64,000 nucleotides of DNA from the NCBI RefSeq assembly GCF_000226095.1, contig NC_016477.1, positions 2,976,001-3,040,000 on the forward strand. The letters run 5' to 3'. A program made the translations under genes and the position numbers. The notes beneath the pieces were generated by a model. It made no database searches and was not told where the DNA came from. It saw only the letters and a program-made list of their open reading frames with translations. The DNA comes from Thermothelomyces thermophilus ATCC 42464 (Eukaryota; Ascomycota; Sordariomycetes; Sordariales; Chaetomiaceae). Below, piece by piece: positions 38,058 through 49,357 of this stretch; within the stretch, counting starts at the first letter, position 1; each line of letters starts with the position of its first letter.

Positions 38058-39688
38058 TTTCGAGTGCTGCCGAAAGAAAAAGTCAGTGTTTTACACGAAT
38101 GGGCTTTGTGGCTGGAAATGCAGTTTACGGAGCTCTTTATCACTCATTCGGAAAGCATGCGAACAAGGGTTTTGTATACTAGAGTTGGCAAATGGGTGGG
38201 AAAGAGAGACAGGCGGGAAGCTAATAAGTGCTAGAATGGGAAGGGGGGCAAGGCTTGAAGGTTCACAGCCTTACTGTTTGGAGCATCTTCCTGTTGTTTG
38301 TAGTTCCCATGAGGTGGCTTCAAGATCGGAACCTGAGCAAATCAGATAAATGAACCAGTATGGAGGTCCATTCGAAGCATGGCGCGGGAAAGGAACAGTT
38401 CAGAAAGCAGGCAAGAGCAAACGGGCACCCGCGGAACGGGCACCCGCGGTTTGAGAGCGGGTTGACCACTTGGGAGGACCGGTCTCTACAAGCCGTAGGC
38501 ACATCTTACGAGGGGATAAGTAGGCCCTCTGTTACTGTTGGCGGGTGTGTGTACTTAGGTAGCCTACCATTCTTAGGTAGTGATATGACGAGCAGCTTCC
38601 ACGGTTCAGCTTTCGACTGGGTGGTTGCCCTGAAGCTCAAGAGCGGATGTCCATCGGGCCGCTTTGCAACTTCGCATCGGGTTGGTGGCGGCGGCCGTCG
38701 CCGCAATACTCACGAGAACTGCATTTTCCAGAATGTAATTCGGTTGGTGCTTTAGAATAGCAAGCGAGGCTCAAACCGCCAGGAGGCGTAGATGGCCAGT
38801 GTCACTGGAACAGCTCGGCCACGCTTGCGATTCAGCTCGGAACCCCGCAGCCTGGGAGATAAACCAACCGTGTCAATCTTGGGACTTACCCGCAGCGCCG
38901 TTTCAGGGGTGCCATTGACCGGAATGGTAATTGATCATTGGGTGATGCGGATATGCTGCTGGCGCCATGTTGGCAGCCGGTAGGCTGTGTTTGCCAGCGA
39001 GGAGGGTGTGAACCTGGCAGGCTGACAAAGGAATTAGGACTGAGAGACGGGACGGGACGGTCTGTCCATATCAGATGCTGTGGATGAACATGATTTCCTG
39101 CTGCTCGTGATGGCAGCGCAGTTGCCAACATTCCTTGAATTCCTCCATTTGATATGGGTGTGGTTATGTTCCCAGTTTGGCAAGCGGCCAGGGAATGACA
39201 TGCAGGTCTCCGTGGTTGGAGGTCAGCTTGACGCGTGACGATTGATGAAAGGGCAATGGGCAATCCCCGCGAGTACCCTGCCGGGGTCAGCCCGAATGCG
39301 CCTCGTTTGTGTGACCTGATTGGCCTGAAGTTGGACTCCCGAGCGTTTGGGCGCCAGCGGGGCGATCCGCCATTTGCGACTCCGCAAGTTTCTCAACTCC
39401 TAGTGTAATCCTTTAATCTTGACTGCTCTCGGGGCGTGCTGTCGGTAGAAAATGCCATGGTTTCCGTTGTACGGACACGTTCTCTCTTTGTCTCAGATAC
39501 CCACTCACGATACCTGACGACAAGCCAACACGTCATTTGCCGTGCGCCCATGCAGATGCAACCATCGCCTGTGGCCCAATCCCAACTCCCCACTAGAAGT
39601 ATAAGTATCCACGGAGTCGGCCCCGGCTTCTTGCATCCCCAGCGCCTTATTACAGGACGGGGGTCCGGCTGCAGCCACGACCGACAGT
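38058..39688. other. Divergent intergenic, 1.6 kb
   Basis: Between arb1 (-) and the inositol polyphosphate multikinase gene (+). Includes a 15-base unit repeated twice in tandem (38,421-38,450) and TAGGTA-type motifs near 38,556-38,579. Small frames on both strands show no recognisable protein. Confidence 0.55.
38421..38450 (+). repeat. Tandem duplication, 2 x 15 bases
   Basis: ACGGGCACCCGCGG plus one base occurs twice back to back; each unit also contains the short palindrome CCGCGG. Confidence 0.85.
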
Positions 39689-40995
39689 ATGGCCGCGAGC
39701 AGAGAACTTCCAAACCACGCTGATCTTCAACCATACAACCACGCGGTGGCAGGGCAGTAAGTGCGCGATCAAGGGGAACCGCCCAGTCAGGCTCAAGTGC
39801 TAATGCGCCACGCAGTGATGGAACACTTTCCGACATCGATGGCGAGCTGTTCATCAAGCCATGCGTACAGCAGGAGATCGACTTTTACGAAAAGACCTTC
39901 CGGGACCACCCCGAATTTGCCTCGGTGATGCCGCTGTTTTTCGGGACGCTTTCGCTTAACGATGCGACCGATATCAATTCGCTGAACGAGCAACTCCCTG
40001 CGGTTTCCGATCACATAAGCCAGGGCTTGAAGGAAGAGGCGGTAAAGATGGCGAAGGAGGCAGCGGCCGAGGCAGCAGCCGAAATAGCCGACGAACCGGT
40101 AGACATCGCATGGAAGCCGAACAAGAACAGGAAAATAGCGACCAACAAGTCAGTGGTTCTACAGAACACTGCCCACGGCTTCAAGAAACCCAACATTCTC
40201 GACGCGAAGCTCGGTCGGCGTCTGTGGGCCGATGACGCACCATTGGAGAAGCGGAGGCGGTTCGACGAAATCAGCAGGCTGACAACCAACGGGTCTCATG
40301 GATTTCGCATCGCGGGCATGCGCGTTTACAAGGGGTCCGACAACCCGGAGGAACTCGACGCCAACGGCTTCAAGGTCTACAACAAGGATTATGGCAGGTT
40401 TCAGGTCAACAAGGATAATATCGTCCAGGAGATGGCCAAGTTCATCTTCAACGACCGGGCGGGCATCGACAGAGAACTGGGACGAGCGGTCGCCCAGGCA
40501 TTTCTGGAGGACCTGAAACGGGTAGAGGAAGTCTTGGCCAACTCTGAAACCAGGATGTACTCTGCCAGCTTGCTGTTCACGTTTGAGGGAGATGGCGAGG
40601 CACTCCGTGCTGCCATTGAGGAGAACAATGCCCTCGTTGATAAGGCAAACGCTCTGGAGGAGGATGACGGAATCATCGTTCGGGGACGCAAGGAGCTCGA
40701 TGCCGGGAAACTTAACGGGATTATGGTTAGCCAGCAAGATATGGGCACAGTCGATATAAACGCGGTCTCCGGCGCCATTGAAGGAGACGTCAAGGTTGTG
40801 GAACTGATGGGCAACGTCGCTTCCGATGGCGAGGATGACGACGACGACGACGGCTTCTCCACCCTACCGCGAATCTACTCTCTCAAGCTCATCGACTTCG
40901 CTCATGCTGAGTGGGTGCCCGGTCAGGGGCCCGACGAGAATAGTTTGCTCGGCGTTCGGAGCCTTATCAAAATATTCGAGGAGTTGGCTCAGTAA
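39689..40995 (+). CDS. arg82: Inositol polyphosphate multikinase (Arg82/Ipk2 family)
   Basis: Phosphorylates inositol trisphosphate to tetrakis- and pentakisphosphates, mainly in the nucleus; the yeast protein also supports arginine-gene control. Two exons (39689-39756, 39816-40995) encode 415 residues. Family marks: GELFIKPCVQQEIDFYE near residues 31-47, the inositol-binding PNILDAKLGRRLW (PxxxDxKxG) near 147-159, the segment KVYNKDYGRFQV, the SLLFTFEGDG motif (SSLL-type) and the metal/ATP site SLKLIDFAHAEW near 376-387, followed by DENSLLGVRSLIKIF. It is longer than IP6 kinases of plants and has an Ala/Glu-rich insert (about 88-105) and an acidic DDDDDD run before the last strand. The intron is 59 bases with GTAAGT and a CTAAT lariat. 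Confidence 0.93.
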
Positions 40996-41645
40996 GGGAT
41001 AGATGGACTAGTCAGGCTTTTTTGTTTGGTTTTGGGCGGTGATCAATTGCGTTTCGCACGACAAGAATAAAGAGCGGGATAAACATCGTTACGAGCCCAT
41101 GACCTTTATGACGCAGAGGACTTAGAGGTGCGGAGGATTTTTTTTTTCTCAATACCCCAAGGTTGGCGTTGGTTTCTTGATTTCGTCAGTAGCTAGCCGG
41201 TCATCTCCCTATTTATTTTATTGATCATCTGCATTTCAATGACCTGCCTCTCGAGACGTGGGAACTGGTTCTCAGATTTGATATGATCTCTTCTCAACTT
41301 GAACTTTCGTGGCGCGTTCTTCAGGTGCTTACCTTAGCTCCAACAGCTAGGTCCTAGGTACCTGAGGAACTATGGTTAGATTGCCTAGGTTTTCCTGGTA
41401 CGGTCTACGAAGAAGTGTTGTTGACTTTCAAGATCCAGCCGCTGCCGGGCACCCCGCGATACGGTGTTTACAGTACAAATCCTACGCTATTCCCACTGAA
41501 CTTGTTACGCTATGCCCCACCTTTTGCCTGCCGGCGTAACCCAAACCTCCCGTGCAGCAACCCAGACTTAAGCTCAGAGCTGCTGGAGCTCGATCCGAGT
41601 CCCATCCGACGCTGAGCACACGGCACCGCAGATGAGGTCGTCGAC
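40996..41645. other. Intergenic, promoter of CLP1
   Basis: About 650 bases between two plus-strand genes. Around 41,330-41,400 several palindromic CCTAGGTACC/TTACCTTAG-type motifs cluster. No gene is supported. Confidence 0.5.
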
Positions 41646-43329
41646 ATGTCTATCCCAGGCCTGGGGCAGATTCCTCCGCAGGTCGGTATTCTTTCGCTAT
41701 CGAATTCCCCGACTCGTTTCTTGACTAATTCCGACCACTTCCAACCAAAAACAACGAGAGCGCCGCTAACTGACTTCGAAGCAACCAGCGACTCCTACAA
41801 CTCGAACAATAACACTCCGGCCCTTCTGGGAATGGCGGTTTGAAGTGCCCCGGAGCTCCGCATCCCAGGCGGGCGCGACCGTTCGGCTCACCAGTGGCAC
41901 GGCTGAGCGCGACGGTACCGAGCTAGCCTTGAATCACACCTACACCTTCCCTCGCAATACCAAGTCCAAGCTCCTCACATACACGGGGGCCACCCTCGAA
42001 GTCAGCGGCGAATGCGTCGACCGAGTTGCGCAGTACAACACCCCGGAGGATTCGCCCCAGCTGCCGGTACTCAACCTCCACTTCGCGCTGCAGGAGTTGC
42101 GGGGCGCAGCCGCCGCCAACAACAACAACAACAACCACAACCACATCATCAACCACAGCACCGGTGGTAACAATGATAAACATGGGGACGGTGGCGGGTC
42201 CAAGCCCCCCGGTCCGAGGGTCATGATCTGCGGTGAAAAGGACAGCGGCAAGACGACGATGGCGCGGACGCTGGCCGCGCTAGCGACGCGCGTCGGCGGA
42301 CAGCCGCTCGTGGCCAGCGTCGATCCGCGCGAGGGCATGCTCGCGCTACCCGGGACGGTCAGCGCTGCCGTGTTCGGGACCATCATGGATGTGGAGGACC
42401 CCGCGGCAGGGTTTGGCGTCAGCGGCACGCCGAGCAGCGGGCCAAGCGCCGTGCCCGTGAAGCTGCCGATGGTGTACTACTTTGGGAGGGAGAGGGTGGA
42501 TGAGGATGTGCGGTTGTGGAAGCAACTGGTGGGGAAGCTGGGAAGCTCGGTGAAGGCCAAGCTGGAGGCAGACGAGGTGGTACGGGAGGCTGGCTTAGTG
42601 CTGGATACCCCTGCGGCAAGCGTGGCGAAAGGAGATCTGGAAGTTCTGGAGCATCTCGTGAAGGAATTTGACGGTGGGTGGGCTTCCAGATCCCAGGCCC
42701 CGACCCTGGATGGCAGCGGCTGACTGTTGATAGTGAATATCGTGGTCGTTTTGGGCTCGCCTGGCATTCATGGCGAGCTACAGCGTCGCCTAGAGTCTCA
42801 AAAGACGGTATACGGAGAAAGCATCACTCTCATTTCGCTCGAAAAGTCCGATGGTGTGGCAGGGAGAGATAAAGACTCCATGAAGTTTACTTTCGACGCG
42901 GCCATCAAGGAGTACTTTTTCGGGGATGCCAAACGGACATTGAGCCCGTTCACGCAGTCTGTCAGCTTTGACGACGTGACCATCTTCAAGTCGCCAGACG
43001 GTATGGCTTTCGTGCCCACAGCAACGATATACAGAACCCTTCTCGAGGAGGCTGACAGCATCCCAGATCCGTACAACGACCAGGCGATCCTCGAGCGGGC
43101 AGACATCTCGGCGGAGATGTCCCACTGGACACTCGCCGTTATGAACGCCTCGCCGAGCGACCCTCCAGAAGCGATTCAACAGGCAGCGGTCATTGGATTT
43201 GTGGCCATCGCAGACGTGGACGAGGACAGACGTCGACTCAAGATCCTCTCCCCTGTTAGCGGCCGGCTGGGAAACAGGCCAATGGTGTGGGGTCGCTGGC
43301 CGGAGCCGTATATCAATCTGCTGGGTTGA
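41646..43329 (+). CDS. clp1: mRNA cleavage and polyadenylation factor CLP1
   Basis: CLP1 is a subunit of cleavage factor IA (with Pcf11) in nuclear 3'-end processing. Three exons (41646-41681, 41782-42673, 42734-43329) encode 507 residues. The N-terminal beta domain holds WEWRFEVP and LTYTGATLEVSG, the central domain has the P-loop GEKDSGKTTMAR near residue 162, VASVDPREG and the VVVLGSPGIHGEL switch segment, and the C-terminal domain closes with IIGFVAI-type and SGRLGNRPMVWGRWPEPYINL segments (the former reads AAVIGFVAIADVDEDRR). Intron 1 ends in an AAG acceptor after a clean CTAAC; the CAG six bases later would break frame. A run of Asn/His residues (about residues 124-140), encoded by AAC/CAC repeats, sits in the loop just before the P-loop. 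Confidence 0.93.
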
Positions 43330-45105
43330 CTCGTTAAACTTCCTTCCTCCCTTACACTATTTAATCTTCACTTGTATATTTCTTGTGTACTTTTTGGTTT
43401 CACATTGCTGGTGCGGTGCTACGAAAGGACTTTTTTTGGCCGGCGCTCTAAGATCGGGAAGAATGTTGAGGTTTCAAGACAACTCGTACAGTGTGGTGTA
43501 CGGAAAAGGGCTCCATTCATTGCCGACCAAATGGTCAATGGATGTAATCCGGAGAGTTTGTTCCAGACGTCAAAGTCCCCTGCATGAGCTTCCTCCCGAA
43601 ACCGGGCCTCGTGGTTTTTGCATCGCTGAGAGCCTCATTTCTCAGATAGAGTGACGAGATCTATGGTTGTAATGCCCAGCTAACTAATTAATGGAAATGT
43701 GAGTTGACAATCCCATCCCAGGGGGGTTTTCCGAGTTACGGTCCATCCAATTTTGTACATCTCAATCTGAACTCCCCGGCTCACGGCAACAAACTCTAAA
43801 GTTTGTCCAAAAGATCGGGTCGCTTACTTTGCTCGAACGGGTTAACCGCCCCGACGGTGATCAGGCGAGCAGCGGGGAGGCATTGGCCTGGGGCGCGTCG
43901 CGCATTTTTTTGTGCTTCAGCACAGTCTCGGCGGCGGCGCACAGATTGAGGCCTGGCCAATAACCACAGGCCGGTGCACTAAAAATGGGCACTCCAAAAA
44001 TCAGGTTGAGTTTCAATGTCTGGGACGAAGACAGCTGATACGACACCCAAGATGAGATGTACGAGATCCACAAGATCGACCCCACGAAAGCGAAGCGCTG
44101 GCCAGCTCGGGTGATCACCTGGTTGCCTGGCACGTCAGGTCAAGATATTCCCGGTGGAGCGGCCTCTACACTAACCCAAGCCGCCCTGTTTCCGCTCTGT
44201 CGTTGGTCTTGACCCGTTCGCGAAATGAACCACGTCGAGGCGGGCGGCAATCCTGTCGATTTGGAAGAGACCACAGACAGCAAGCAGCATGGAGTACGGA
44301 CTAGTGGTAGATATCAAGAACAGGACGAATGGCATTCATTCTCCGCAATGGCGGACTGCATCAGCTCACACTCATCCGGTCAAAGGCGGAAAACAAGGCA
44401 GCCACAAATGGTCCGCCCTCACACCTCGGCCCGCGTGTTTTTTCCTGCGTCGGTTGGTGCCCTGCATGACCCGTCACCGTCACCGCCAACCGGGTTTGTG
44501 ACGTGGACGACAGCCCACATCGCTCCGCAAGCGATCTCACAACAGGGCAAGAATGGCAAATGTTGCTGGGTCTGCTCGCCTGGGGCGCCTACTTGGCTCG
44601 CACACCCAACATGACCAATCTGGGGCATCTCGCCTGATCATGTCGATCCTTCCCGCACCCCAGCGCGGCCTAACCTTCCGACCTCGCCTATTGAACGAGT
44701 CCTGCAAGATGAACTAACACCAAGCCCTGTTGTTTCCTTTTTTATATGTGGCCTGTCGCCTCGCCCCTGCTTGTTTTGTCGGTTTGGGCATTCCCAACGG
44801 TCCTGTCCGCACTTTTCCTTTTCACCCTCGGCTTCCGGTGTCACGCATGAAAGAGGGAAGGGTCCCGGATGTCAACCCCTGTCATCGAGCCAGTCGACGA
44901 ACGCTTGGACAAAGCCACACTCACGCCCCTCGGGCTTCCTCCTCGGTCTGCTCCCGTACAACGGTGCCCGCTTGCGGCAAGCCTCCGCAGACCGCCGTGA
45001 CCAAACCTCCGTCGTCATGCACCGACGCCTTGTGGACGATTCATGGAACGGTAGGCGAGACTGATAGTCTTGCCACTTAGCCGAAGAGATATACCACGGA
45101 TTGCC
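43330..45105. other. Intergenic, 1.8 kb
   Basis: Separates CLP1 from the receptor gene, both on the plus strand. A frame of 129 codons with an ATG (44,225-44,614) has no recognisable content and no coding look, and is not called. Nothing else stands out. Confidence 0.5.
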
Positions 45106-47182
45106 ATGACGGTCCCCAGATGGATATCTCTGGGGATGGGTCTCCGTTACCTCCTTGACGAAACGACCTCTTTTGAGACGCTGTCGGTCGTGACACGGCA
45201 CCATGCGAGCACCGACGGCGAGTCGCGCATGATTCGGACCTTGTTGATCCTGTCATTGACGTTCGCCTCTATCAGTGTCATGTCGACACTGTTTGCCCTG
45301 TACTGGTTCGTGAGGATGAGACGGGCCTTCCGCCACGAGCACGTACCAGCCCATTTCCCCCCCCACCCCTTTCTCCTCATCATGACCACCGTCGTGACTA
45401 ATACGCCCGGGCAGGTTGATATTGCTGCTGATCAAGGGCGATTTCGTCAAGTCAACGGTCCTCCTGGTATATGCAATAGTCAGCTTTGCCAGGGGCAACG
45501 TCCGCCCCTCCTCGGCCTTCTGTCAGGTCAGCGGTTTTGCCCTCGCTGTCGGCATCGAGGCCTCGGACGTTGCTGTCTTGCTCATCGCCCTGCATTCCGC
45601 CATGTACATTCTTCGGCCGAGGTCGGGACTGTACCCATATCGTCACTTCGCTTATCTCGCCTTCTACCTATTCCCTATCGTTGCTGCCTGCTTGACCTTC
45701 ATCGCCGGTAACGGGTATGGGGACATGGGCCCCTATTGCTACCTTCGGACGGATCGGCGCTGGGCCCGGCTGGCACTCAGTTGGGTGCCGCGATACGCCA
45801 TCTGTGCCGCCATTGTCCTCATCTATCTCTTCATCTACTTCTATATTCGAAGGAGGATGGGGGATTTTGGGAGGAGGCACTCCGAGGCCACCCAGCCGCG
45901 GTTCCCGAGCGAGTCGGCCGGAGCAATCTCGATGCCGCGTCTCCGCTACAACGGGCTTCTCCCCTCCTCGTCGTGTTCCCGGCCCACCTCGACAACTGAC
46001 ACCATCTCGGCAGTCAAAGACCAGCTCCGGCCCCCATCATCTATTGGCCCCGCGCGGTCCGTGAGTGCCAGAACGAGTGCGGAGGCCCCCCGTAGAGGGC
46101 CCGTCAAGTGGAACTGGACTGTGTTTGCCCATGATCAACTTCCCGAAAGTAGTCGGCCCTCAGCAGACGACACGTACGATCCAACCTCGCCGAACTCGCC
46201 GGGCCATTTATTGATCCCGCCCTCGCCGGCATACAGCCATCGCCGCAACACCATCCCAAGCGACCACGTCTTATCGGGTTCGTACCCCGGCGGCAGCAGC
46301 AGCAGCAGCAACAACAACAACAACAACAGTAACAGCAACAGCCGCCGCGTATCTCTCCCACCCTCCCTACCACAGCATACCGACGATGCCCGAGCCGAAG
46401 TGGATGTCGACACCTCAGATTCATCTCCGATGCTTCCAGTTCCGGCAGCGTCGCTGCCGCCGCCGTCGTCATCCCGCTTCACGGCATCCATCACCCCGGC
46501 CGACCCGGACCCGGGCCCAGCCCCGGACCCGGATCCGATCCCATCGAAACAGCTCAACAACAAGAGGACCCTCCGCCAGCTCCGGGCCCTCTTCGTCTAC
46601 CCGCTGGCCTACATCGTCGTCTGGCTCTTCCCCTTCGTGTCGCACGTCATGGGCTACGACGACGACTCGACCCGCTACCGGGGGCAGGGGACGCCGCACT
46701 GGCTGTTCGTCGTCAGCACCATCAGCCTCGGCGTGCAGGGCGCCGTGGACTGCACGCTCTTCCTCCTGCGGGAGACGCCGTGGCGGCACGTGTCGGCCGG
46801 GGCCAAAGGGGGCTTCTGGGCCGCGCTGGGCCGGAGGTGGAGCTGGAATCTCCGGAGGGCCACGTGGTGGTGCGGGCGCGGGTGGGGCTGGAAAGGGTCC
46901 TCTGCCGACGGGGTCGGCAGGACGCGGGAGGAGATGCTGGTGGACGGGCGGCTGGCGAGGGAGAGGAGGGAGGAGGAGGTGGCGGTTGAGCGGGAGAGGA
47001 GGAGGGGAGCCGCCATGGGCCTGGAGGGGCCGGGCGGCGGGGTTGGGAGGGGGAGGAGGAGGAGGAGGAGGGAGTGGTGGGATGTGTATGCCGAGAGGGA
47101 TGGCATCCTCGATGGTAATGACGGTTTGGATGATACTGATGACGGAGAGGGGCAGGTCGAGGTTCCGCAGGAGATTGGGTAA
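45106..47182 (+). CDS. Git3/Gpr1-type G-protein-coupled receptor (carbon-sensing class)
   Basis: Two exons (45106-45338 and 45415-47182) give 666 residues. The first five helices lie at about residues 50-245, including LTFASISVMSTLFALYWFV with the MRRAFRHELI cytoplasmic motif, VGIEASDVAVLLIALHSAMY, and AICAAIVLIYLFIYFYI. A large third cytoplasmic loop of about 240 residues, rich in Ser/Pro with Ser/Asn repeats (CAG/CAA codons near 46,290-46,345), leads to the last two helices, beginning LRALFVYPLAYIVVWLFPFV, the hallmark of the Gpa2-coupled glucose-receptor C-terminal region. A long Arg/Glu-rich tail follows. Fission yeast Git3, budding yeast Gpr1 and Neurospora GPR-4 signal carbon status to adenylate cyclase through a G-alpha. 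The single intron appears to be GC-AG (donor GCACGT); this donor is the only one that gives the expected FRHELI junction. Confidence 0.87.
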
Positions 47183-47603
47183 TGCGATGATGCTTAAAGG
47201 GAGCACGCGGTTTCTTTTTTGATCGTGATTTACTACTGCGTCTTAAAAAGGAGGGGATTGGTTGCGTCATACCCGGGTTTCGCATAGACGGGCGTTTACG
47301 GGCTGTATTGGAGATACCTTCTGCGGGTTTTGGATTCTTGGGCCACACACACTACCATCTCGGCATCTAGAGTGATTCTTTACCATATACTGTACAGTAC
47401 TCCATATTGTCTAACGTGCTGCGAGGGACGAACTTCAGTTAGTGTTCAGGGGCTCTTCGGGGAATATATCGCGCGGGAGGCAGCGTGTCGTCGATCGTAC
47501 TCGGCGGACTCGGAAAACCTGATTGTCTGCGATCGTCGGCTTGGCGGTGACCGATCACATTGCGCAGGACGGCTTAGGAAACAACCAAACGACGATTCTT
47601 GTG
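47183..47603. other. Intergenic between convergent genes
   Basis: About 420 bases with the palindrome TACTGTACAGTA at about 47,388-47,399. No gene is supported. Confidence 0.55.
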
Positions 47604-48529
47604 TTATTGCCCCTGAAGGAACTTGACAAACACCTGGGCCACGAAGACACCGTCGTGGTGGTCGCCGTTCCGTGTCTTGCCGCTCTGGTACAACTCGTCC
47701 GTGAACAGTCCCGATTGGTGTCGTAGCTCGAGGAGCTCATCCATGATATCCTCGGTGAATTCTGGATGTCCCTGGACAGTGATGACACGCCCGGGGATAA
47801 TGAAGCCCTGATTCCCGCACTTCTCGGTCGAAGCCAGCAGCTCGGCACCCGGGGGCACACCGAAGACCTGGTCACGGTGCATCTGTTGGATTTTCTGTGT
47901 GTTTTTGTGTGTCAGTGTGCATGTGTGTGTGTGTGTGTGTGTGTGTGGGCGCACACACACACAAACACACGAACACGCGTCTTCTTAGCCTCTCACCATC
48001 GCTGCTTGCTAATCGCGCTCTCCGGGGGGGAGAATTATGCACAGTACACAGTACGGGGAGGGGAACCTACCAGCGTCTCGCGTCCCCCAAACAACTCCTT
48101 CCCCTTCTCCGTCAGAGTTGTCTCCACCACGCTGACCTCCCACCCCTTGTCGTTGCGCGCCACCAACGCCCCCAGTGCGCGCGCCACAATCTGGTGGCCG
48201 AAGCAGACGCCGACCACCTTGACCGGGCGGTCTTGCCGCAGGAGCGCCTTGCGCACGTACTCGACGAGGGTCACGATCCAGTCGTCGTTGTCGAACGCGT
48301 TGTACTTGGAGCCAGTGATCAGGATGGCATCGACCTCGTCCAGGTCCGGGTAGGCCGAGGACGGGTTGTGCACCACGTCGTGACCGGTCAGGGTGAGCAC
48401 CGACTCGAGCGCGGCCGGGGCGACGGCACGGGCGAAGAGGTGGCGGAACACGCCGAGGTAGCCTTTGTAGCGCTCGTTGGCAGCTGGCACCGGGGTGTCG
48501 GCCTCGAGGATTGCGAGGCGGAGCGGCAT
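47604..48529 (-). CDS. Class I glutamine amidotransferase-like protein (GMP-synthase-like)
   Basis: Two exons (48071-48529 and 47604-47894) encode 249 residues made up of one triad-type amidotransferase domain. The nucleophile is C109 in VGVCFGHQIVARALG, and the His/Glu pair is H196 and E198 in VQGHPEF; ITGSKYNAFD near 71-80 forms the oxyanion side. This matches stand-alone fungal proteins often labelled GMP synthase-like or copper/iron-regulated amidotransferase; no synthetase domain is attached, so it may act as a gamma-glutamyl peptidase or amidase. The substrate is unknown. The intron (47,895-48,070) is 176 bases, long for this region, and its 3' end consists mainly of an AC/TG repeat reaching the ACACAG acceptor. 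Confidence 0.88.
47917..47971 (+). repeat. (TG)n/(AC)n microsatellite within an intron
   Basis: TG units followed by AC units on the plus strand, able to fold back on each other. It lies inside the amidotransferase intron close to its acceptor. Confidence 0.85.
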
Positions 48530-49357
48530 GGTGTTAATTTCCCTGTTTCTTTTTTTGTGCTTTTTCTTTTTTTTTTTTCTCGGCTGTCAGGAAAGAGCGT
48601 GTCTCAGTGATTGTAAGGAAAGGGAGAGGAGGAGGGGGGGTGTTGGCGAGGAAGGAGCGGGATGACCGTGAGCTGAACTTGGTCTTGAAGCGATCGGACA
48701 AACCTCGGGCTGATATGTCGTCAATTTGAGATGATCTGTTTCATGCACATATTATAAGTGCGGGATTGAGGTTTGAGATCTGAACTTGGATACGTAATAC
48801 AAAGCGGTTGGGGTCGATAGCAGCAGCCCCGAAGCCGGTCGGCGGGGGCGTTTATGTTAGTGCTCGGCTCCGATAACGTGAGCGAGGCGGCCCACCTGTC
48901 CCCTCTCGGCAGAGAGCGGAGTTCGGAGTTCACGGTCAGCGTCGGGTTCAGTCCGAGAGTCGGCTGCCAAGAGCCGTTGGGTTAGCTGCAGGCAGCGGCT
49001 GCAGGGTTCCTGTGGCGTTGCCTTCGCCGAGTTCCTGAACTCCGGGAAGCGGCAGTGACGTGCAGAACGCCCTGCGTTGTCGAGGCGCCAGTGGGAACAG
49101 TGCATCCGTCCCTCGCAATGTTCAATTTGGTTCTTGCGGAAAACACGCTAATTCTAAGATAAAGAAGGGCAAAAGAACCAAAGGAAACCAAAAAGGCGAC
49201 TCTTACCCAAACTCCTTTTTTTATTTTTTTTTCTCAATTCTTCCCGAGACATCCAAGAATTTCTGGTTGGTAGTGCGCTCGCCGCTCTACACTCGTCCTC
49301 ATATCGAATCCTGGAACGACTTCCAGGTACATACTCTATACATCAAAAAACACAGAC
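48530..49357. other. Divergent promoter, amidotransferase / exopolyphosphatase
   Basis: About 830 bases between divergent start codons, with T-rich runs near 48,548-48,580 and 49,218-49,233. Short frames on both strands show nothing recognisable. Confidence 0.55.

Noticed and set aside
38360-38755. Frame of 131 codons upstream of arb1
   Set aside because: It crosses the tandem 15-base repeat and has no coding pattern or recognisable domain.
44225-44614. Frame of 129 codons with an ATG in the CLP1-receptor gap
   Set aside because: No similarity I can recognise, other frames equally open, low-complexity tail; not enough to call a gene.
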